64,000 bases of DNA from Halorubrum ruber (GTDB lineage Archaea; Halobacteriota; Halobacteria; Halobacteriales; Haloferacaceae). The notes under the pieces are model-generated. The model worked only from the letters and a program-made list of their open reading frames with translations, was not told where the DNA came from and ran no database searches. Every line of letters starts with the position of its first letter. Position 1 is the first letter of the stretch. Shown here piece by piece: positions 50,497 to 59,056 of the stretch. The stretch is taken from positions 806,001-870,000 of the forward strand of contig NZ_CP073695.1 of NCBI RefSeq assembly GCF_018228765.1, in the 5' to 3' direction. The translations under genes and the position numbers were made by a program.

Positions 50497-52131
50497 TCAG
50501 GCGAACGCGCGCTCGAACGCGCGGACCCCCTCGTCGGTGCCGGCGACGACGAGCCCGTCGCCCCGCTCGATCCGGGTCTCCGGGCCCACGTCGGTGACGA
50601 GCTCGTCGCCGCGCTCGACGGCGATGACGGTACAGCCGGTGGTCTCGCGGACGGCCGCTTGCCCGACCGTACGGCCGGCCAACGCGGGCGCCTCGCTCTT
50701 GACGACCTCGACGTGGGTGTCCAGCGAGAGCACGTCGCGGTCCGCGAGGACGGCCGACGCCGACATCCGCCCGGTCACCGTCGAGAGGGAGAGGACGTAG
50801 TCGGCGCCGGCGCGGTGCATCTTCGGCACGCTCTCCGGGTCCTCGACCCGCGCGAGCAGCTCCACGTTCGGCGCCAGATCGCGGACCACGAGCGTCGCGA
50901 ACTCGGCCGTCGTGTCGTCGGGAAGGGCGAGGACGACGGTGCGCGCGTCGTCGACGCCGGCCTCCCGGAGCGTCTCCGGCTCGGTCGCGTCGCCGACTAC
51001 GTCGATCGCCTCGCCGCCGTCGCGGTCGACGACGGTCACCGGGAGGTCGGCCGCTTCGAGGGCGTCCACGACGGTCTTCCCGACCTGTCCGTACCCGACG
51101 ACGACGGTCTCGCCCGCGCCGAACCGGCGGGCCGCCGAGTTGGTCAGGTCGACGAGCCGCTCCACCTGCCCCTCGGTCCCCGAGACGAGGAGGACCGTCC
51201 CCGCGGACAGCGTCGCGTTCGGCGGCGGCGCCGCCTCGAACGACCCGTTGAACCACGCGCCGATCACGTCGACCCCCGTGCGTTCGCCGATCCGGCTGCC
51301 GGCGAGCGTCGAGCCGGCGAGGCCGCTCCCGTGGTGGATCGACACCTCCGCGATCCGCAGGTCACCGACCGCGACCGCCGAGTCGAGGTCGGTCCGCACC
51401 GCGGTCGTCACCTTGGAGGCGAGGCTCTCTCCGAGCAGCGACCGCGGGGAGAGTACCTCGTCCGCGCCGGCGAGGCGGTGGTACCGCTCGCGGCTCGGGT
51501 CCTCGACGACGCTTATCGCGCGGACGTCCGTCGAGAGCTCCTTCGCCGCGAGGACGATGCTCGCGTCGACGCGGTCGGAGACGTCGGTGACTAGGGCGCG
51601 CGCCGACCCGAGGCCCGCGCGCTCGAGCCCCCCGGTCGTCTCGGGGTCGGCCCGGATCACCCTGTGGCCCGCCTCGTAGAGGTCCAGCGCCCGGTCCGGG
51701 TCGCGCTCGACGACGACGTACGGAACCGATTCCGACTCGAACTCGTCTAAGAGCGCATCGGAGCGCGCCGTGTCGGAACACACCACGACGTGTCCCTCCA
51801 GGTCCCCCTCTAGCGATCGGGGGACGGTCGTCGAGAACGCGGACTCGAGGAGCGGGGTCGCGACGACGGGGAGCGCGCCGATGAGGAGCATCATCCCGAC
51901 GAGGTCCATCACGGCGACGAACGCGTGTATCTGCTGGCTCTGCCACGAGGACGAGTCGCCGCCGAACCCCGTCGTGGTGAACATCTCGATCGCGAACTGG
52001 ACCGACTCGATCAGGGTCCGGGGGTCGTTCTCGTACACGCGCATCCCCCACCGGTAAGCGACGGCGGTGAAGGTGAGCACGACGCCGAGAAATATCGTGT
52101 ACAACACGACTCGTCGCTTCCACGTGTCCAT
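50497..52131 (-). CDS. Potassium channel with two RCK/TrkA modules, 544 aa
   Basis: Two membrane helices flank the pore helix and a selectivity filter TTTGFGGD (residues 52-59, related to TVGYGD). Two TrkA-N domains follow (GHVVVCSDTARSDALLDEFE... and ETVVVGYGQVGKTVVDALE), each followed by a TrkA-C domain. The NAD- or ATP-binding RCK modules gate the channel. ATG 52131 is preferred to one 66 bases upstream because the membrane domain begins directly (MDTWKRRVVLYTIFLG). Function is K+ flux in a high-salt cell. Confidence 0.9.
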   Translation of the reverse strand: MDTWKRRVVLYTIFLGVVLTFTAVAYRWGMRVYENDPRTLIESVQFAIEMFTTTGFGGDSSSWQSQQIHAFVAVMDLVGMMLLIGALPVVATPLLESAFSTTVPRSLEGDLEGHVVVCSDTARSDALLDEFESESVPYVVVERDPDRALDLYEAGHRVIRADPETTGGLERAGLGSARALVTDVSDRVDASIVLAAKELSTDVRAISVVEDPSRERYHRLAGADEVLSPRSLLGESLASKVTTAVRTDLDSAVAVGDLRIAEVSIHHGSGLAGSTLAGSRIGERTGVDVIGAWFNGSFEAAPPPNATLSAGTVLLVSGTEGQVERLVDLTNSAARRFGAGETVVVGYGQVGKTVVDALEAADLPVTVVDRDGGEAIDVVGDATEPETLREAGVDDARTVVLALPDDTTAEFATLVVRDLAPNVELLARVEDPESVPKMHRAGADYVLSLSTVTGRMSASAVLADRDVLSLDTHVEVVKSEAPALAGRTVGQAAVRETTGCTVIAVERGDELVTDVGPETRIERGDGLVVAGTDEGVRAFERAFA

Positions 52132-52299
52132 CGAGCCGCGATACGCCGCGGCCGTACAAAAACGGGGGGACTCGCTCGGGTCGACTCCCGCGCCCATGCG
52201 CAGTCCCTCTGCGGGTCGGACCGGGAGGTGGACGGTCGAACCGTCCCGGCACTGGACCGAAGTTCGATGGTTTAAGTTCCGGGGGCCGAACCGTCAGGC

Positions 52300-52697
52300 A
52301 TGGTGCGGGACCCGTCGCGAGAGTCGGAGCCGCCGTCGGTCGACGAGGTGCTCGACGCGCTGGCCGACGACGCGGCCCGGCAGATCGTCGCGGCGCTCAC
52401 CGAGCCGAAGACCGCGAGCGAGCTCTCCGAGGAGTGCGACATCCCCTGTCGACGACCTACCGGAAGCTGGAGAAGCTCACGGACGCCTCCCTGCTGTCGG
52501 AGTCGACCGACATCCGGCGGGACGGACAGCACACGACGCGGTACTCGGTGTCGTTCGACGCCGTCACCGTCTCGGTCGACGGCGACGGCGAGGAAGACGC
52601 GGACCGCCGCGAGTTCGACGTGGAGTTCTCTCGGCCGGAGCGGACCCGAGACGAGCGACTTGCCGACCTGTGGTCGGAGCTACGAGAGGAAACATGA
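52300..52697 (+). CDS. Winged-helix regulator with one-base frameshift, partner of a DUF7521 protein
   Basis: The N-terminal DEVLDALADDAARQIVAALTEPKTASELSEECDIP is an ArsR-like helix-turn-helix. At the CCCC run (52443-52446) the frame breaks. The wing and tail continue in another frame: LSTTYRKLEKLTDASLLSESTDI...RYSVSFDAVTVSVDGDGEE, stop at 52697. One extra C restores a 132-residue protein. The stop overlaps the ATG of the following gene (ATGA). Read error is likely. Confidence 0.75.
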
Positions 52698-52972
52698 ACC
52701 CCTACATCGACCTGACTATCATCGCCGCAAAGACCGCCATCCTGGCCCTCGGTGGCAGCATCACCTACTACGCGCTCCGCGCGTACAACCGGACCGGCGA
52801 CCGCTCGCTGCGGGAGCTCGGCGTCGGCTTCGGCATCGTCACCGTCGGGGCGCTGCTGGGCGGCGTCTCCCACCAGATTATCGGCGCCGACCTGGCGGTC
52901 GGCATCGCCATCGACGGCCTCCTCACGGCGGTCGGGTTCGCGGTCATCGTTTACTCGCTGTATCTGGAGTAG
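52694..52972 (+). CDS. DUF7521 family small membrane protein, 92 aa
   Basis: Three membrane helices: IDLTIIAAKTAILALGGSITYYALRAY, GVGFGIVTVGALLGGVSHQII and GIAIDGLLTAVGFAVIVYSLYL. This three-helix family (DUF7521 from memory) is regularly paired with a winged-helix gene, as here. Function unknown; the regulator may be its repressor or signalling partner. Confidence 0.75.
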   Translation: MNPYIDLTIIAAKTAILALGGSITYYALRAYNRTGDRSLRELGVGFGIVTVGALLGGVSHQIIGADLAVGIAIDGLLTAVGFAVIVYSLYLE

Positions 52973-53037
52973 GCTTCGCGGCTTTCGACGCGCGACGAAC
53001 GGTACCCTTTTGCGGCGCTCGGCCGTCCGTTCATGGC

Positions 53038-53739
53038 ATGAGCGACGCACGCGAGGAGCTCTCCCGCCGGATCGCCGGCGAGATAACGCTGAGCGACGAC
53101 CCGGGGGCGACGCTCCGGAAGTGGCGGACCGACTTCGACGTCTCGCAGACGGAGCTGGCCGAGCAGCTCGGCGTCTCCTCGTCGGTCGTCTCCGACTACG
53201 AGAGCGGTCGCCGCGAGAGCCCGGGGATCGGCGTCGTCCGCCGCACGGTTGAGGGCCTGCTCGACATCGACGAGCGGCGCGGCGGCGGGCGGCTCCGACA
53301 GCACGCCCGGGTGCTTTCGGCCGGGTTCGAGAGCGACATCGTCCACGACCTCCGCGAGTACTCGACGGCGGTGCCCTTAGCGGAGTTTTACGAGGCGATG
53401 GGCGCGACGGAGATCGTCCGCGGCGACCACGACCACGTGAACGGGCACACAGTCATCGACTCGATCCAGGCGATCACGCGGCTCTCCAGCGAGGAGTTCT
53501 ACCGGCTGTACGGCCAGTCGACGAACCGCGCGCTCGTGTTCACGCGGGTGACGCGCGGCGAGTCGCCGCTCGTCGCGCTCCGGGTCGTGAGCCCCACCCC
53601 AAACGCGGTCGTGCTCCACGGGATCGAGGACGGCGACCTCTGGGACCACGCCGCCGACCTCGCCCGCGTCGACGGCGTCTCGCTGGCGACGTCGAACCGC
53701 GACCTCGACGACTGCCTCGCGGACCTTCAGGCGCTGTGA
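53038..53739 (+). CDS. XRE-type helix-turn-helix regulator (COG1709-like), 233 aa
   Basis: The XRE helix-turn-helix is TLRKWRTDFDVSQTELAEQLGVSSSVVSDYESGRRESPGIGVVRRTVEGLLDIDE (residues about 22-78). A conserved C-terminal domain follows with DHDHVNGHTVIDSIQAITRLSSEEFYRLYGQSTNRALVFTRVTRGESPLVALRVV. This is the layout of the archaeal predicted-regulator group COG1709. Targets are unknown; the flanking genes are not obviously related. Confidence 0.85.
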   Translation: MSDAREELSRRIAGEITLSDDPGATLRKWRTDFDVSQTELAEQLGVSSSVVSDYESGRRESPGIGVVRRTVEGLLDIDERRGGGRLRQHARVLSAGFESDIVHDLREYSTAVPLAEFYEAMGATEIVRGDHDHVNGHTVIDSIQAITRLSSEEFYRLYGQSTNRALVFTRVTRGESPLVALRVVSPTPNAVVLHGIEDGDLWDHAADLARVDGVSLATSNRDLDDCLADLQAL

Positions 53740-53808
53740 GCTGACGGCGGGGACGGAGAGGGCAGCCGAACCGCGGGCCTGAAACGGCCGGCGCCCGTCG
53801 GTCCGGCC

Positions 53809-54354
53809 ATGAGCGAGGACTACGCCGAGCGGCTCCGCGCGAACCGCCGGGAGAAAGACGAGTTCTTCGACGACCACCCGCAGTCGCCGATTCCGCCGGA
53901 ACAGCGCGACGAGTTCGACGGGCTCGACTACTTCCCGCCGAATCCGGACTACCGCGTCGAGGCGACCGTCACGGTCCACGACGATCCCGAGCCGGTCGAG
54001 ATGGAGACGACCGCGAGCAACCCGGTCCGGTACCTCCGGGTCGTCACGTTCGCGTTCGAGGTCGACGGAGAGGAACACACCTTGGCGGGCTACCGACAGG
54101 AGGGCGACGACGGCGCCATCTTCGTCCCCTTCCGCGACAAGACGACCGGTCAGCAGACGTACCATCAGGGGCGCTACATGGAGCTGGCGCCCGAGCGCGA
54201 CCTCGACGACGGCGACAGCGTCACGATCGACTTCAACCTCGCGTACAGCCCGTTCTGCGCGTACAGCGAGACGTTCTCCTGTCCGCTCCCGCCCGAGGAG
54301 AACTGGCTGGAGATCGTGATCCCGGCGGGCGAGCGGGCGCCGGACATGGACTGA
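53809..54354 (+). CDS. DUF1684 family protein, 181 aa
   Basis: The motifs DYFPPNPDYRVEATVTV, YRQEGDDGAIFVPFRDKTTGQQTYHQGRYMEL and DFNLAYSPFCAYSETFSCPLPPEENWLEIVIPAGE are diagnostic of DUF1684. Here Y-x-GGRY-x(5) and FNxAYNPxCAY-x(5)CPxP are the family's hallmarks. The conserved Tyr, Cys and Asn residues suggest an enzyme or ligand-binding protein, but no reaction is known to me. Confidence 0.88.
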   Translation: MSEDYAERLRANRREKDEFFDDHPQSPIPPEQRDEFDGLDYFPPNPDYRVEATVTVHDDPEPVEMETTASNPVRYLRVVTFAFEVDGEEHTLAGYRQEGDDGAIFVPFRDKTTGQQTYHQGRYMELAPERDLDDGDSVTIDFNLAYSPFCAYSETFSCPLPPEENWLEIVIPAGERAPDMD

Positions 54355-54450
54355 GCGGCGGGAGCGTCGCTGGCGTCGCCACTCTGCGGGGCGTGAAAAA
54401 CACGAAAATCGGATTCCGGAACGGCCCGAGAGCAGTCCGTCGCGGTCGGC

Positions 54451-54999
54451 TTACTCGAGCGTCTCGCTCGTGACGAGCGTGTCGTCCTCGAGGTAGTGCT
54501 CGAGGTGGTGGCCGTGTTCCTCGACGTCTTCGAGGACCTCGCGGAGCTGCTCTTCGGTGTTGTAGTCGCCGAGGTTGTTGGCGAGCTGGATGTGCTCGCG
54601 GAGCTGCTCGGTGATGTCGCCGAAGATCTCGAGGTCGTGTTCCAGCGACGTCCGGATGTCGTAGGCGTCGGCGTCCTCGGGGGTCACCGGCGCGTGTTCC
54701 TCGTAGTTCGCGCCGCCAGAGAGCGGCACGCCGCCGAGCGCCTGTGCGCGTTCGGCGAGCACGTCGGCGCCCTCCTCGAGGTCGGCCGCGACCTCGCCGA
54801 GGTACTCGTGGATGTCGAGGAACTCGGCGCCCTCGACGAGCCAGTGGTGTTTCTTGACCTGATGGTAGAGGACGTACGTCGCCGCGAGGTCGCTGTTGAG
54901 CGCGTCGACGAGCTGTTCGGCCTTCTCCTCGGGGACGCGGAGCGCTTCGCTCTCGTGAACGTCGCCGTATCGCTGACGGGCCTGCTTTTGGGTACTCAT
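54451..54999 (-). CDS. dpsA: DpsA, DNA protection during starvation ferritin, 182 aa
   Basis: A dodecameric mini-ferritin that oxidises Fe(II) with hydrogen peroxide and stores iron. The ferroxidase ligands are in HHWLVEGAEFLDIHEYLGEVAADLEEGADVLAE (His, Asp, Glu of the inter-subunit site). The N-terminus MSTQKQARQRYGDVHESEAL is the halobacterial DpsA type. The upstream region is AT-rich with repeated CCTACTTA motifs, suggesting stress or iron regulation. Confidence 0.95.
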   Translation of the reverse strand: MSTQKQARQRYGDVHESEALRVPEEKAEQLVDALNSDLAATYVLYHQVKKHHWLVEGAEFLDIHEYLGEVAADLEEGADVLAERAQALGGVPLSGGANYEEHAPVTPEDADAYDIRTSLEHDLEIFGDITEQLREHIQLANNLGDYNTEEQLREVLEDVEEHGHHLEHYLEDDTLVTSETLE

Positions 55000-55022
55000 T
55001 TCAACTGTACATACGCGCGCGA

Positions 55023-55077
55023 CCTACTTAATAGTTCCTACTTAGAAAACTACTTTTTCAATATTCAAAAGAATATT
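55023..55077. promoter_or_regulatory. AT-rich regulatory patch upstream of dpsA
   Basis: Direct repeats CCTACTTA lie at 55023-55030 and 55037-55044, 14 bases apart and about 25-45 bases upstream of the dpsA ATG, overlapping the likely TATA box. Further out, AATATTC (55060-55066) and GAATATT (55071-55077) form a perfect inverted repeat around AAAA. Such AT-rich blocks stand out in this genome and are good candidates for a metal- or peroxide-responsive operator. Confidence 0.5.
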
Positions 55078-55213
55078 TTCAAACTTATCGACGGCGCCGA
55101 CCGGATCCCGCTGTGGGGCGAGCGTCTCGCGGTCGAGCGTCGCGGTCAGCGTCGCCGGCGCCCGGTCGAGTTCGGCCGCAAGGACGATACGGGCGCGGCG
55201 CCGACCGACGCGT

Positions 55214-55867
55214 ATGACCTTCGCCGACTTGTTCGAGCGCGCGGCCGCGTTCGACGGCGACCTCGACGAGGCGGACGTGCGCTCGGCGCTCGACGACGTG
55301 CGATCAGCGTCAGACCGGGACGACGGCGACGCCTCCCGCGACGGCGACGCGGTCGCCGACCCCCTCGACCCCACCCCGGCCCGCGTCGTCGCCGACGCGG
55401 ACGCGCTCGCGGCGGACCTGCTCGTCGGCGGCGCCGCGCGCGATGCGCTCGACGCGCTCCGATCGCACGCGTGGACGACGCTGGTCGCCAGCGACCCGCT
55501 CCTCGACGACGCCGAGGCCGTGATCGCGTCGCTCTCGGACGCCGACCTCGCGGCTGACTGGCGGGCCGCGGTCGAGACGTGGCGCGAGCCGGTCGCGCAG
55601 CCGCCGGGCGATCACCCCGCGCTGGCCTCCGCCTACCGCGGCGGCGCGATGCAGGTCGTGAGCCTCGACCCCTCGCTGACCGGGCCGGGGGCCGCCGCCG
55701 GGCTGCGCGACCGCATGCCCGTGAGCGTCCGGGAACCGCGCGCGTTTGCGACGGTGTTCGACCCTGCGAAGCTGTACCCGGACGCCGTCGGCGGAGAGTA
55801 TCCGGGTCCCGACCGCGACCCACGGACGATGGCGGCGGTCGACGCCGGCGGCGACCAGCACCGATAA
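55214..55867 (+). CDS. Haloarchaeal PIN-like protein (DUF7384-like), 217 aa
   Basis: The segment ARVVADADALAADLLVGGAARDALDALRSHAWTTLVASDPLLDDAEAVI is PIN-domain-like (VVADADVLA...LVASDALLDDAE), and later DHPALASAYRGGAMQVVSLDPSLTGPGAAAGLRDRM resembles its second half. A haloarchaeal family I remember as DUF7384 fits. Whether it cleaves RNA is unknown. It lies just before mutY. Confidence 0.7.
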   Translation: MTFADLFERAAAFDGDLDEADVRSALDDVRSASDRDDGDASRDGDAVADPLDPTPARVVADADALAADLLVGGAARDALDALRSHAWTTLVASDPLLDDAEAVIASLSDADLAADWRAAVETWREPVAQPPGDHPALASAYRGGAMQVVSLDPSLTGPGAAAGLRDRMPVSVREPRAFATVFDPAKLYPDAVGGEYPGPDRDPRTMAAVDAGGDQHR

Positions 55868-55891
55868 ACCGCCGCCGGTCGGACCGGAGGT

Positions 55892-56839
55892 ATGACCGAC
55901 TCGGAGGGTGCCGCCGCGGGCGACGACGCCGGAGAGTCGCCGGCGCTGCCGGCCGACCTCGACGCGGTCCGCGACGCGCTCGTCGACTGGTACGAGGCGG
56001 ACCACCGGGAGTTCCCGTGGCGCCGCACCGAGGACCCCTACGAGGTCCTCGTCAGCGAGGTGATGAGCCAGCAGACTCAGCTCGACCGCGTCGTGCCGGC
56101 GTGGGAGGACTTCCTCGACGAGTGGCCGACCACGGCCGACCTCGCGGCCGCCGATCGCGCCGACGTGGTCGCCTTCTGGTCGGACCACTCGCTCGGATAC
56201 AACAACCGCGCGAAGTACCTCCACGAGGCGGCCGGCCAGGTCGAGGACGACTACGACGGGTCGTTCCCGGAGGACCCCGACGGCCTGAGCGAACTGATGG
56301 GCGTCGGCCCGTACACCGCCAACGCGGTGGCGTCGTTCGCGTTCGACAACGGCGACGCCGTCGTCGACACCAACGTGAAGCGGGTCCTGTACCGCGCGTT
56401 CGATGTCCCGGACGACGACGACGCGTTCGAGCGGGTCGCGTCCCGGCTCATGCCGGCGGGCGAGTCGCGTGTCTGGAACAACGCGATCATGGAACTCGGC
56501 GGCGTCGCCTGCGGGAAGAAGCCCCGCTGCGACGAGGCCGGCTGTCCGTGGCGCGAGTGGTGTCACGCCTACCAGACCGGCGATTTTACCGCCCCGGACG
56601 TGCCCGAGCAGCCGAGCTTCGAGGGGAGCCGCCGGCAGTTCCGCGGGCGGATCGTGCGGCTGCTCGGTGAGTACGACGAGATGAAGTTGGACGCGCTCGG
56701 CCACCGGATCCGCGTCGATTACGCACCGGACGGCGAGCACGGCCGGGAGTGGCTCCGCGGGCTCGTCGACGACCTCGCGGACGACGGGCTGGTTCGACTC
56801 GAAGAGCGGAGCGATCGGGCGGTCGTTCGATTGCGGTAG
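55892..56839 (+). CDS. mutY: A/G-specific adenine glycosylase MutY-like, 315 aa
   Basis: It removes adenine mispaired with 8-oxoguanine. The HhH-GPD core has EVMSQQTQLDRVVPAWEDFL, the helix-hairpin-helix LMGVGPYTANAVASFAF and VVDTNVKRVLYRAF with the catalytic Asp. The 4Fe-4S cysteines follow in CGKKPRCDEAGCPWREWC. The MutT-like C-terminal domain of bacterial MutY is replaced by a shorter winged-helix-like end. Confidence 0.93.
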   Translation: MTDSEGAAAGDDAGESPALPADLDAVRDALVDWYEADHREFPWRRTEDPYEVLVSEVMSQQTQLDRVVPAWEDFLDEWPTTADLAAADRADVVAFWSDHSLGYNNRAKYLHEAAGQVEDDYDGSFPEDPDGLSELMGVGPYTANAVASFAFDNGDAVVDTNVKRVLYRAFDVPDDDDAFERVASRLMPAGESRVWNNAIMELGGVACGKKPRCDEAGCPWREWCHAYQTGDFTAPDVPEQPSFEGSRRQFRGRIVRLLGEYDEMKLDALGHRIRVDYAPDGEHGREWLRGLVDDLADDGLVRLEERSDRAVVRLR

Positions 56840-56901
56840 GGGAGTTCGTGGAATATTCCGTGCGAGAAAGTTTTATCCCGTAATACCCCGAAGAGCGGCG
56901 T

Positions 56902-57477
56902 ATGGACGACCCCCGTGACGAACTGAAGGCGGGCGATGCGGAGCGCGCGGACGCGCCCGACTTCGAAGCGTTGGCGCCGCCGGAGGAGGCGGTCCACGGC
57001 GATCGAACGCGGGACGACTTCCTCGACGCCGTCCTCGCGCTCGATTCGCCGGCGACGGCGGGCGAGGTCGCCGATCTGGCTGGCCACGGCGTCGACGCCG
57101 CCCGGGAGTACTTGTCGTGGTTCGAGCGCATGGGAGTCGTGACGAAGGCCACGAACTCGCCGGCCACCTACGAGCGGAACCAGGAGTACCTGAACTGGCG
57201 ACGCGTCCAGCGCCTCCGCCGGGAGTACACGACCGAGGAGCTCATCGGCCTGCTGGAGGAGGAGTCCGAGCGTGCCACGGCGCTGCGACGGGAGTTCGAC
57301 GCCGACGACCCGACGGACGTCGCGATCGCGGCCCGCGCCGAAGCGACCGACCGCTCCATCGAAGCGGTCTGGGAACGGCTCGCCGCGTGGCAGACGGCCC
57401 TCCGACGGGTGGCACTGCTCGAACGCGCGCTCGCGGCCGAGTCCGGTGACGCCGCCGACCGGCGATCCGCTGTATGA
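56902..57477 (+). CDS. Winged-helix regulator, partner of the second HRWxxHP protein, 191 aa
   Basis: Winged-helix part: DDFLDAVLALDSPATAGEVADLAGHGVDAAREYLSWFERMGVVTKATNSPATYERNQEYLNWRRVQRLRREYTTEELIGLLEEE. The C-terminal half is helical. The family resembles that of the gene at 38095 in length, domain order and context. Its stop overlaps the ATG of the partner gene at 57474 (ATGA), so the two are co-translated. Confidence 0.75.
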   Translation: MDDPRDELKAGDAERADAPDFEALAPPEEAVHGDRTRDDFLDAVLALDSPATAGEVADLAGHGVDAAREYLSWFERMGVVTKATNSPATYERNQEYLNWRRVQRLRREYTTEELIGLLEEESERATALRREFDADDPTDVAIAARAEATDRSIEAVWERLAAWQTALRRVALLERALAAESGDAADRRSAV

Positions 57478-57917
57478 GCGGCGGAGCGGGAGACGAGTCG
57501 GACTCGCCGAGCGGTGCGCCCGTCGATTTCGACCGACTCGACGCGATCCGCGAGCGGTTCGCGACGGACGACCGGTTCAGTCGAGTCGACGGGGAACCGG
57601 CGGGCGCTCCGGACCGATTGGTCTGTGTCTACAACGACCGGTTCTACCCGGGGCGAGTCCGCGCCGCTCGGCTGGAGGTGGTCTGGTACGAGAACGGGGA
57701 CTTCTCGATCCACTACCACGAGGAGTACGAAGCCGGGGCGTTCGACCATCGGTGGGACAGACACCCTTCCGACCATAACGCGCGCGACCACGTCCACCCG
57801 GGACCGGATGCGCCGACCCCCGGTGACGACGCGTCCCACCCGCCGGACTGGCGAGACGTCCTGTCGGGCGCGCTCTCGGAGGTTGAAGCGCGGCAACGGG
57901 CGTTCTGGGAGGAGTAG
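57474..57917 (+). CDS. HRWDRHP-motif protein, possible TumE-like toxin, 147 aa
   Basis: The core RAARLEVVWYENGDFSIHYHEEYEAGAFDHRWDRHPSDHNARDHVHPGPDAPTP carries the conserved HRWDRHP...HNxRDHxHP pattern, with many His and Asp residues. This suggests a metal-binding or nuclease-like site. It is the same family type as the protein at 37615-38091. It ends with a helical segment EVEARQRAFWEE. Partner of the winged-helix gene; a toxin function is inferred from pairing and family resemblance. Confidence 0.65.
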   Translation: MSGGAGDESDSPSGAPVDFDRLDAIRERFATDDRFSRVDGEPAGAPDRLVCVYNDRFYPGRVRAARLEVVWYENGDFSIHYHEEYEAGAFDHRWDRHPSDHNARDHVHPGPDAPTPGDDASHPPDWRDVLSGALSEVEARQRAFWEE

Positions 57918-57985
57918 CGCCCGGTCCGGTTCGGTCCGCCCCGTGAACCGTCACCCGTTTATTACGGGAGCCGGAAGGGAGACGC

Positions 57986-58384
57986 ATGAGCGAGACCGTC
58001 GACTCGGACCTGTACGCCCGGACGAAGGCCCTGTTAGAGCCCGGCGACATCGAGTTAGTGGGCTGTATCGTCCACACGGACCTCGACGGCCAGCAGGACC
58101 TGGAGATGCACGAGCTGACGGTCGCCGCCAACGAGGTCATCGCCGACCACGCGGGGAAAGGCGAGACGTACATCGAGGCGGGCAACGACGACACGAACTT
58201 CTCGTCGAACCAGTTTCAGGGACTCACGCTCGACGGCGAGGAGTTCGTCTGGGAGTGTCAGCAGCTCCTCCGCGACGGCGCCTTCGACATCGTGTTCTAC
58301 TACGAGGCGACCGTCGACCAGGAGGCGCTCGCGGCCGACCTCGCCGATCTCGACGACGTCGACCGCGTGACGCAGGTCCCCTGA
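57986..58384 (+). CDS. DUF5778 family protein, 132 aa
   Basis: Motifs DLYARTKALLEPGDIELVGCIVHTDLDGQQDLEMHELT and VYYEATVDQEAL-like FDIVFYYEATVDQEAL match a haloarchaeal family remembered as DUF5778, of unknown function. It is followed after 34 bases by the hydrolase gene. Codon usage and composition are typical of the window. Confidence 0.75.
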   Translation: MSETVDSDLYARTKALLEPGDIELVGCIVHTDLDGQQDLEMHELTVAANEVIADHAGKGETYIEAGNDDTNFSSNQFQGLTLDGEEFVWECQQLLRDGAFDIVFYYEATVDQEALAADLADLDDVDRVTQVP

Positions 58385-58418
58385 GCGGGAGCGACAGCGA
58401 GCCCCAGATCCGACTCCC

Positions 58419-59036
58419 GTGACCGACACCGTCCTGATTCCCGGCGGCCGCGACGTGCGCGCCACGCTCGACACCGCAGCGAGCGACGCCGACACGGTCG
58501 TCGTCGCCTGCCCGCCGCACCCGCAGCAGCGCGGCCACCGCGGCGACGAGCGGCTGGTGGCCGTGAGCGACGCCCTGACCGACCGGGGGATCGACTGCCT
58601 CCGGTTCGACTACGGCGACTGGGACGAGGGGTACGGTGAGACCACCGACGCGGATCGGGCGGTCGGCTGGGCGCTCGACCGCTACGACCGCGTCGGGCTG
58701 TTCGGCTTCTCGTTCGGCGGCACGGTCGCGCTCGTCGCGGCCGCGTCGCGGCCCGAACTGGCCGGTGTCTGCGCGCTCGCCCCGACGGCGCGCCTGAACC
58801 CCGACGTCGACGCGGTCGCGGCGCTCGACGACCTCGTCGAACGCGGCGTGCCGGTTCGGATCCTGTACGCGACGCGCGACTCGACGGCGGACTGGAAGCC
58901 AGTGGTCGAGCGGGCGGAGGAGTTGGGCGTCGAGACGGTCGCGTTCGAGTCCGACCACTTCTTCATCGGGCGGATCGGGGAGATAAGCGAGGCGGCCGCG
59001 GCGTTTCTCGGACCGCGGCTTCGCGACGATTTATAA
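58419..59036 (+). CDS. Alpha/beta hydrolase, 205 aa
   Basis: The nucleophile elbow GFSFGG is clear, preceded by CPPHPQQRGHRGDERLVAVSDALTDRGIDCLRFDYGDWDEG. The Asp of the triad is likely in LYATRDSTADWKP and the His in FESDHFFIGRIG. The protein is short and without a lid, as in dienelactone-hydrolase-like or esterase members. Start codon is GTG. Substrate unknown. Confidence 0.88.
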   Translation: MTDTVLIPGGRDVRATLDTAASDADTVVVACPPHPQQRGHRGDERLVAVSDALTDRGIDCLRFDYGDWDEGYGETTDADRAVGWALDRYDRVGLFGFSFGGTVALVAAASRPELAGVCALAPTARLNPDVDAVAALDDLVERGVPVRILYATRDSTADWKPVVERAEELGVETVAFESDHFFIGRIGEISEAAAAFLGPRLRDDL

Positions 59037-59056
59037 GCGGCAGCGCTTCGTCCGGA

